The position numbers and the translations under genes were made by a program. A DNA stretch of 64,000 bases from Saprospiraceae bacterium UBA6168 (GTDB lineage: Bacteria > Bacteroidota > Bacteroidia > Chitinophagales > Saprospiraceae): contig DIUC01000020.1 of the NCBI GenBank assembly GCA_002435785.1, positions 62,001-126,000 of the forward strand. The letters are read 5' to 3'. Below, piece by piece: positions 61,127 through 64,000 of the stretch. The number at the start of each line of letters is the position of its first letter. The first letter of the stretch is position 1. Below the pieces are notes generated by a model. The model did no database searches. It was given only the letters and a program-made list of their open reading frames with translations, and was not told the origin of the DNA.

Positions 61127-62653
61127 ATGGCCAAACCTGACAGCGACATATTGGACCAAGCCCCCCCAGCGCCCAAGCCCATGAGCCTTGCCAGCAAGGC
61201 GGGGGTCTTCACCCTCAGCCGGGCCGTCACCATCATCACGCAGATGCTGGCCGGAGTAGTGCTGGCGCATGTGCTCACCAAGCAGGACAACGCCGTCGTG
61301 TCGTACCTCGTGCTCACGCTCTACACCACGGCGCTCGCCTTTGGCCAGCTCGGGCTGCCGGACAGCGTGTTTTTTTTCTTCGAAAAATTGCCGCCCGCCA
61401 ATCGCAAGGCGTTCACGCTGCTCCTCTCCAAAATGCTCTTTTTGTTGGCCTTCGGTGCAGCGGCAATCATGCTGACGGTGGGATGGCTGGGTGCTTCGAG
61501 GGAGGGATTCGGCGAGGTGCGCACGCTGGTCTGGGTGATGATGGCCATGCTCCTGCTCGAACTCCCCACCATGCACCTGCCCAATGCGCTCATCGCCCTC
61601 GACCGCACCAAGGCGGCGGCATGGTTCAATATTTTTACGGGCATGGCACAGTTCATGGCCATGACCATCCCGCTGCTGTTGCCGGATCCCGTGGCGGCCA
61701 TCCCCTTTGGGCTGCTCATCTACGGTGGGCTGCGCCTAAGCGTTAGCGCAGGCATTTATCGGAAACTGTTCAAAAACGAGCCGCTCGTAACCTTGCCGGA
61801 GCGCACCATGCGGGAAGTGCTGCATTATTCGGTGCCGCTCAGCCTTGCACAGATTTTTTGGGTGCTCAACAAGATGGTGGACAAGCAGGTGGTGCAATGG
61901 CTGCTGCCCAGCACCGTGTTCGCCGTCTATAATTCGGGGGCCATTGAGTTGCCCATCATCCCCACCATCGCCTATACTGTGTCGGCGGTGATGATGACAC
62001 AGCTCGTCGGGCATCACCTGCGGGGCGAGCGCCCGGCGTTGTTGGCGCTTTGGTTCAAAAGCGTGCGCAAAGTTTCGGTCATCGTGCTGCCATTGGTGAT
62101 GATATTCTTAGTGGCCGCCGAGGAGTTCATAGCCCTGCTGCTCCCTGAGAGTTACGCCGACGCCGTTGTCCCGTTCCGCATTTACACCTTCATCCTCTTG
62201 CAGCGGGTGGCCTCGTACAGCAACATGCAAAAGGCGCTGGGCAGCACCAGTGCCATCACCCGCAGTGCCATTTATCTTTTTCTGATAAATGCAGTGCTCA
62301 GCGTGCCGCTCGTGCTGTGGTTGGGCATGGCCGGGCCGCCGTTGGCGGCCCTGTTGGCCAATGTCTTTTCGTGGTGGTATGCGCTCCGCAATATTCAGTT
62401 GCTGCTGAAGGTGCGGTTCCGGGAGGTATTCCCGTTCGGGTTCTATGCCAAGGCATTGGGGGTGGCCGCCCTCGCCGCCGTGCCCGTCATTGGGTTAAAA
62501 TTGGGCGTGGAGCTGCCCCGCTACTTCGGGTTTTTCATCTTGGCGGCCTGCTACCTGCCCATTTACCTGCTGTTGGCACGGGCGTTTGGCACCATTGAGG
62601 AGTCGGACTGGCAGCGGCTGATGAACAAATTGGGCTTCCTGCGAAAAAAATAG
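61127..62653 (+). CDS. Polysaccharide flippase-like protein (MOP superfamily)
   Basis: This 508-residue polytopic protein has about 12-14 helices, in the arrangement of Wzx/MATE-type oligosaccharide exporters. It begins with a cytoplasmic Pro-rich segment and FTLSRAVTIITQMLAGVVLAHVLTKQD, a typical first helix of this group. It would flip lipid-linked glycans across the inner membrane, in line with the O-antigen-ligase-like protein and HldD in the window. A conserved DUF-like specificity is not evident, so the substrate is unknown. Confidence 0.85.
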   Translation: MAKPDSDILDQAPPAPKPMSLASKAGVFTLSRAVTIITQMLAGVVLAHVLTKQDNAVVSYLVLTLYTTALAFGQLGLPDSVFFFFEKLPPANRKAFTLLLSKMLFLLAFGAAAIMLTVGWLGASREGFGEVRTLVWVMMAMLLLELPTMHLPNALIALDRTKAAAWFNIFTGMAQFMAMTIPLLLPDPVAAIPFGLLIYGGLRLSVSAGIYRKLFKNEPLVTLPERTMREVLHYSVPLSLAQIFWVLNKMVDKQVVQWLLPSTVFAVYNSGAIELPIIPTIAYTVSAVMMTQLVGHHLRGERPALLALWFKSVRKVSVIVLPLVMIFLVAAEEFIALLLPESYADAVVPFRIYTFILLQRVASYSNMQKALGSTSAITRSAIYLFLINAVLSVPLVLWLGMAGPPLAALLANVFSWWYALRNIQLLLKVRFREVFPFGFYAKALGVAALAAVPVIGLKLGVELPRYFGFFILAACYLPIYLLLARAFGTIEESDWQRLMNKLGFLRKK

Positions 62654-62831
62654 AACGGCTCTGCCCTCATTTTCCACCCAGCCATTTGACTATAAGAACA
62701 AAAGGAAAATGAACAGAAAGTGGCATCCGGGACTTTTCATGTCCGGTGAAGCCTCCATTTTACGCCAAACACCGCCCCAGTTGCATCTTCTTTGTGCGCC
62801 GATTGGTTTCGGCTGCCTTTGCCGAAAATAC

Positions 62832-62860
62832 TTGCATGAAAATTCGATTTCCTAATTTTG
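62832..62860 (+). promoter_or_regulatory. Promoter of the DUF4837 gene
   Basis: TTG (62832-62834) is followed after 18 nt by TAATTTTG (62853-62860), 17 bp before the ATG at 62878. A good consensus match. Confidence 0.6.
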
Positions 62861-62877
62861 CCCAAACCTGTTTTGAC

Positions 62878-63966
62878 ATGAAATACCTGAAAATATTCTT
62901 GGCGCTTTCGATACTGCTCCTTGCCGCTTGTTCCAACGATACCTCCAGCCCCGGCTCGGTGGTCACGACCTCAAAAGGGAAGGTGCAGGCACACGGCAGG
63001 GTGAACCAAGTGCTGGTCATCGCCGATTCCTCGCTGTGGAAAGGAGCTGTGGGCGATTCTTTTTTCTACTACTTCAACGCACCTTATATCCTGCTGCCAC
63101 AGCCCGAACCGATTTTTGACCTGACTCACATGACCCCGGAGCAGTTGGCCAAGCAGCCCCTGAAGAAAGAGTTCCGCACCATTGTCTTCCTCGCCGACCT
63201 GAACGATGAAAACTCCGTAACGGGCCGACTGCTTCGGAACGACCTTGGCCCTGAAAAGCTCCAAGAAATCCAAAAAGGCAAGGGCTACAACGTGACTGTT
63301 GGCCAGGACAAATGGGCCATCAAGCAACTGCTTTTTTATGTGAACGGATTCGGGGAAGACAAGCTTGCGGAGTGCATCGCCACCAACTTCCCGGCTATCG
63401 GGCGCAAGATAAACGAGCGGGATGCGGAGACCGTCAAGGCCACTGCCTATCAGGGCGGCGGGGCCGCCAACCTGGAGGGCGACGTGTTAGCCAAGTTCAA
63501 CCTGAACCTGAGAATCCCGAAAGGCTTCAAACAAGCCAAGTACGACGGCAATACCAATACCCTCTGGCTGCGCAGCGACGAGCGTGAAATCATCGCCAAC
63601 ATCATCATCCATAAGCTCCCGTACAAAGACAAGTCGCAACTGACCAAAGCGGGCATCAAGAAAATAAGGGACAGCGTGACGGGCATCGTCACCACGCAGC
63701 AGCCCAATACCTATATGCGCATCAACGATGTGGACTTGCCACTTTTCGTGGAAAACATCACCCTCAACAACGCCTACACCGTGCAGGCCAAGGGGGTCTG
63801 GGACATCGTGAACGACTTCAAGGGCGGCCCATTCGTGACCAACCTCATGCTCAACCCGAAGACCAACGAACTGGTACTGGTGGATGGCTTTGTGTTCGCC
63901 CCCGGCAAGGACAAGCGGAACTATATGCAGGAACTGGAACTGGTGCTGGCCACGGCGAGCTTTTAG
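62878..63966 (+). CDS. DUF4837-family lipoprotein
   Basis: This 362-residue Bacteroidota lipoprotein has a lipobox at LLAACS (Cys about 17), after MKYLKIFLALSILL. The body holds the family signature (VNQVLVIADSSLWKGAVGD, DAPYI-like FNAPYILLPQPEPIFDLTHM, FRTIVFLADLN). No enzymatic residues are known for the family. An upstream in-frame ATG (62746) would precede the promoter and lacks a signal peptide, so 62878 is preferred. Confidence 0.88.
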   Translation: MKYLKIFLALSILLLAACSNDTSSPGSVVTTSKGKVQAHGRVNQVLVIADSSLWKGAVGDSFFYYFNAPYILLPQPEPIFDLTHMTPEQLAKQPLKKEFRTIVFLADLNDENSVTGRLLRNDLGPEKLQEIQKGKGYNVTVGQDKWAIKQLLFYVNGFGEDKLAECIATNFPAIGRKINERDAETVKATAYQGGGAANLEGDVLAKFNLNLRIPKGFKQAKYDGNTNTLWLRSDEREIIANIIIHKLPYKDKSQLTKAGIKKIRDSVTGIVTTQQPNTYMRINDVDLPLFVENITLNNAYTVQAKGVWDIVNDFKGGPFVTNLMLNPKTNELVLVDGFVFAPGKDKRNYMQELELVLATASF

Positions 63967-64000
63967 GCAAGGTAATTGGGCAATTGGTTGAATTGGGCGA
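63967..64000. repeat. Word-repeat tract (AATTGGGC), cut by the window edge
   Basis: AATTGGG(C) words are iterated three times, starting right at the stop codon of the DUF4837 gene. They match the words between feoA and feoB (GTTGAATTGGG). An inverted partner, if any, lies beyond the window. Confidence 0.55.

Overview
This window looks like chromosomal DNA of a free-living Bacteroidota, most likely a Saprospiria/Chitinophagia-type bacterium of moderate GC content. The evidence is a secreted protease with a type IX secretion C-terminal sorting domain, a T9SS plug (DUF5103) protein, the Bacteroidota-typical families DUF4175 and DUF4837, and many promoters of the Bacteroidota form TTTG-N17-20-TAnnTTTG. 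No rRNA, tRNA, CRISPR array, phage or intact insertion sequence was seen. Most of the sequence is dense, ordinary core genome.

Layout. 1-6000: an ECF sigma factor, a HAMP/PAS sensor kinase, an unusual secreted ApbE fusion and a Tat-exported Gfo/Idh/MocA oxidoreductase. 6000-18000: an MltD-like transglycosylase, pheS-gatA, an O-antigen-ligase-like protein, a TMTC-like GT-C/TPR membrane protein and a giant DUF4175 coiled-coil protein. 18000-26000: a Dna2-like nuclease-helicase, a RES/Xre toxin-antitoxin pair with a clear promoter and operator, a lipoprotein methyltransferase, a beta-barrel protein and fumarylacetoacetase. 26000-36000: the T9SS-secreted trypsin-like protease, a DtxR-family metal regulator, an M29 aminopeptidase, a polysaccharide deacetylase, gltX and a small membrane protein. 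36000-45000: prfC, recQ, aroQ, hldD, a K+-dependent membrane pyrophosphatase and an internally duplicated unknown protein. 45000-49000: a long nested palindrome, a MntA/HepT pair and uvrB. 49000-64000: an M1 aminopeptidase, feoA-feoB, a CBS-like PLP enzyme, nadB, a double-FKBP protein, the T9SS plug protein, a flippase and a DUF4837 lipoprotein.

Two connections run across the window. First, the DtxR-family gene has a perfect 16-bp palindrome TTTAGGCAAGCCTAAA in its promoter. A 14/16 match (TTTTGGCTTGTCTAAA) lies on the feoAB promoter 21 kb away, which suggests one metal-responsive regulon. Second, about fifteen loci carry an unusual class of repeat: short words of 6-12 nt (for example CAACTGC, GGATTGAAG, TCAAACCC, GGTGATTGG) iterated in tandem, often with an inverted tract opposite so that a long imperfect hairpin can form. 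The words differ from locus to locus but the architecture recurs. Most tracts sit tightly against stop or start codons. Five have also been accommodated in frame inside coding sequence, four of them in the helicase gene. This repeat class is the strongest candidate for something undescribed in the window.
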